Of a stretch of DNA of 8,375 nucleotides, positions 6,566 to 8,375 are shown in pieces. The stretch comes from Flavobacteriales bacterium UBA6049. Lineage in GTDB: Bacteria; Bacteroidota; Bacteroidia; Flavobacteriales_G; Salibacteraceae. The DNA lies in assembly GCA_002429085.1 (NCBI GenBank), contig DIYR01000055.1, forward strand, positions 1 to 8,375. Reading direction: 5' to 3'. The translations under genes were made by a program, and so were the position numbers. The notes beneath the pieces were generated by a model. The model ran no database searches. It had not been told where the DNA came from and worked only from the letters and a program-made list of their open reading frames with translations. Position 1 is the stretch's first letter, and every line of letters starts with the position of its first letter.

Positions 6566-6580
6566 GATCACATAAAGGCT
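6547..6580 (-). terminator. Terminator of the minus-strand chimeric gene
   Basis: The interrupted stem AAGCCT-c-TATGTGA (6551-6564) / TCACATA-a-AGGCTT (6567-6580) has one mismatch. Read on the minus strand it ends in six Ts (the A-run 6547-6552). It lies 34 bp after the stop of the 6614-8275 gene. On the plus strand the tail CTACTTAATT is a poor T-tract, so it mainly serves the minus strand. The TGA of the DUF4279 gene (6563-6565) lies within the stem. Confidence 0.85.
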
Positions 6581-6613
6581 TCTACTTAATTCAACTGATG
6601 GTGTGCGCAATGT

Positions 6614-8275
6614 TTAATGCTGCACTACTAATTGTATTACTTCTGTTTTGTTTTTACCATGTACAGTAAGCAAGTATACTCCGTTCGCTGAGGTACTCAT
6701 ATTAACTTCAATCTGGCTATTATCCGATTCCATAATCTGTCCATTTTGAACCATTCTTCCCATCAAATCAATCACCTCAAAACTCTTAGCATATTCATAT
6801 TTCAATGTAAACACGCCAGTAGTTGGATTCGGAAAAACTTGAATAGTTCTATCTACCACATTATCGGCTGTACTAGACGGATCTCCTGGTCTTAAATCAA
6901 CATATTTCTTAACACTTGGATTCTCGCCCATTGTAGCCTCTTTATACAGCACCCAAGGGTTAGAACCTTCCATGGTTAAGCCCTCTAAAGATGAACCTTC
7001 ACCCGTAAAGCCAGGAATACCCATGTAAACAAAATCAGTTCCATCGTATTTAAGAACACTAACAGCTTCACTTTCTAGTACATCTGTATAAGCAATAATT
7101 ACATTATCCTCATCATCAGTATCTAGGTGGCATTCACCAATAGCTCCCCCAGTTATGTTTGAGTCTATAACATTCCACGAATTATTCTCTAACTTAAATA
7201 ACCACATATTATCGTTATCATCTATCAGACTCATACCAACGTATATTTCATCTGTTGAGGTAATTGCCAACCCATGATTCCAAGCCACCTGCGAATCATG
7301 AATATACCCCCCACTTACCAAATCAAAGCTTGTTCCATTCCAACGAGATACTTGAGAGTAACCCAAACTTGGCGAAAAGTTAGTTGCATAAAGAACCACT
7401 GGATAGGCATTAGAGTCAAATTTTACGGTAGTAAATACCATTATGTCATTATGTATCATCCCTTGGTTTACCCATGTTCCATTATCCAGCACCAAAGCTT
7501 GACCTGATCCGTTTAATACACCGAAAAACCACAGTTTACCATCTGGTGCAAATGCCAACGTACAGTAATCATAATTTGAAAGAGAACTTCCAACCTGAAT
7601 CCAAGCGTTGTTCTCTAGTTTCTTTACACTACTTGCTCCATCATACACATACGGAACTCCATCAGGACTAACAGACATTCTTACCCGTGAATAAGAAAAT
7701 CCTTGAGAAGATTCTTCGGTTCCAACAAGTTCCCACGAATCGTTATTCAATTGGTAAACGCCATAAACAGACATTCCAGTAGAAGAAACATAATCTGCAG
7801 TCATAGCGAATACATCTCCGCTATCTGCCATATCTAATGAGCCATTAGACACCTCCATATTATTAAAACCTACTTGGCCAACTTGCTCCCAATCTTCTTT
7901 TGGTTCTTCAATTTCAATTGCTTTTGCGATTAATGCTTCAATTGTTTTTCCGTAGTGACGATATTTGATTCTCTGATTATTATAAGGTAGTTTATCAGGT
8001 TTTTCCTGTAATTTTTCTTTGGTAGGAGTTTCGTAAGGAGAATCAATATCTAACTTAAAATCGGACATAATTGCCAAGTGATCCCATAACTTATGTCTAA
8101 AATCACTAACATCTCGCAAGTGTGGATACATATTACCCATAATGGCAATAATGCTTTTTGCAACAAGGTTTCTTTCCGCTTGGTCTTCTACGGTTAATGC
8201 AAAGTCAACCATTTTCTGAACGTTTCGTCCATATTCAGGAAGAACAAGTTGTTTCCTGTTCGAGTTATAATCCAT
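6614..8275 (-). CDS. Chimera: N-terminal DUF4290 fused to propeller-like T9SS cargo protein
   Basis: The 553-residue protein joins two unrelated parts. Residues 1 to ~127 are the start of DUF4290, a conserved cytoplasmic Bacteroidota family: LVLPEYGRNVQKMVD, then AIMGNMYPHLRDVSDF, HKLWDHLAIMSDFKLDIDSP and IKYRHYGKTIEALI. The usual C-terminal part of that family is absent. From about residue 128 the protein resembles a secreted propeller: seven strands of the type W/F-x-x-x-G near W129, W181, W225, W268, F317, W367 and F415, spaced 43-52 residues, with PDG and DTDDED turns between them. Residues 478-553 are a T9SS type A sorting domain (FPNPTTGVFTL...GVYLLTV). There is no signal peptide, which T9SS cargo needs for Sec export. 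DWEQVG at the joint looks like the mature start of the cargo, so the DUF4290 part seems to replace the signal peptide. The chimera may be a real rearrangement or an assembly join; see findings. Confidence 0.88.
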   Translation of the reverse strand: MDYNSNRKQLVLPEYGRNVQKMVDFALTVEDQAERNLVAKSIIAIMGNMYPHLRDVSDFRHKLWDHLAIMSDFKLDIDSPYETPTKEKLQEKPDKLPYNNQRIKYRHYGKTIEALIAKAIEIEEPKEDWEQVGQVGFNNMEVSNGSLDMADSGDVFAMTADYVSSTGMSVYGVYQLNNDSWELVGTEESSQGFSYSRVRMSVSPDGVPYVYDGASSVKKLENNAWIQVGSSLSNYDYCTLAFAPDGKLWFFGVLNGSGQALVLDNGTWVNQGMIHNDIMVFTTVKFDSNAYPVVLYATNFSPSLGYSQVSRWNGTSFDLVSGGYIHDSQVAWNHGLAITSTDEIYVGMSLIDDNDNMWLFKLENNSWNVIDSNITGGAIGECHLDTDDEDNVIIAYTDVLESEAVSVLKYDGTDFVYMGIPGFTGEGSSLEGLTMEGSNPWVLYKEATMGENPSVKKYVDLRPGDPSSTADNVVDRTIQVFPNPTTGVFTLKYEYAKSFEVIDLMGRMVQNGQIMESDNSQIEVNMSTSANGVYLLTVHGKNKTEVIQLVVQH

Positions 8276-8375
8276 TTATTTAAAATATTGTTTTATCTGG
8301 TAATCAAATTTTATTAATGCGGAAGTATCAACACTTAAGTAATTTGTGCTGCTCAACCTAAAAAAATGAAGATTT
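8276..8375. other. Upstream region of the DUF4290 start, with a possible divergent gene start
   Basis: The 100 bp to the right edge are very AT-rich. On the minus strand, TTGATA (near 8328-8333) and AAAATTTG (about 8311-8318, one mismatch to TAnnTTTG) could be promoter parts, but their spacing is shorter than the Bacteroidota norm. On the plus strand, ATGAAGATTT at 8366, after an A-run, could start a divergent gene (M-K-I/F); only three codons are visible. Confidence 0.25.

Noticed and set aside
7274..7671. Two plus-strand ORFs (77 and 65 codons)
   Set aside because: Both are antisense to the propeller part of the chimeric gene and show no domain or plausible start signal.
1..8375. CRISPR array, tRNA, rRNA, insertion sequence or phage genes
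   Set aside because: No spaced direct repeats, cloverleaf-like sequence, transposase motifs or phage proteins were seen on either strand.

Overview
The window looks like chromosomal DNA of a Bacteroidota species, most likely of the Flavobacteriales type. It is AT-rich and has no strong Shine-Dalgarno sites. One gene carries a type IX secretion (T9SS) C-terminal sorting domain. Others encode families typical of, or common in, this phylum: DUF4290, DUF4153, an OxyR of Bacteroidota type, and lipoproteins with a Lys/Asp-rich start after the lipid-bearing cysteine. No rRNA, tRNA, CRISPR array, transposase or phage gene is visible.

Layout. (1) 1-2160 is a peroxide-defence pair. katG (minus strand, C-terminal half outside the window) is divergent from oxyR (plus strand), with a 110-bp gap that holds two candidate operators. 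KatG starts with a lipoprotein signal peptide, so it is predicted to work outside the cytoplasm. (2) 2317-2982 is a short, divergent FloA/flotillin-like membrane protein, followed by a 39-codon ORF that may be the relic of a CNNM-type membrane protein. (3) 3198-3899 is a lipoprotein intradiol ring-cleavage dioxygenase homologue with all four iron ligands, closed by a strong terminator at 3946-3977. (4) 4117 to about 6565 is a co-directional group: a DUF4153 integral membrane protein, a secreted bacterial-SH3 protein whose GTG start overlaps the previous stop, and a DUF4279 protein that looks truncated at its C-terminus. (5) 6614-8275 on the minus strand is a chimera. Its first ~127 residues are the conserved start of the cytoplasmic DUF4290 family. 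The rest is a seven-repeat propeller-like protein with a T9SS sorting domain, joined exactly where a signal peptide would be expected. Its terminator overlaps the 3' end of the DUF4279 gene.

How the genes work together: katG and oxyR form a classical sensor/effector pair. The DUF4153/SH3/DUF4279 group is probably one transcript of unknown envelope-related function. The other genes appear independent. Several genes look shortened or fused (FloA-like, the possible CNNM relic, DUF4279, DUF4290 chimera), which suggests a locus with a history of rearrangement or, for the chimera, possibly an assembly join. I see no convincing new multi-gene system. The strongest anomaly is the DUF4290/T9SS fusion.
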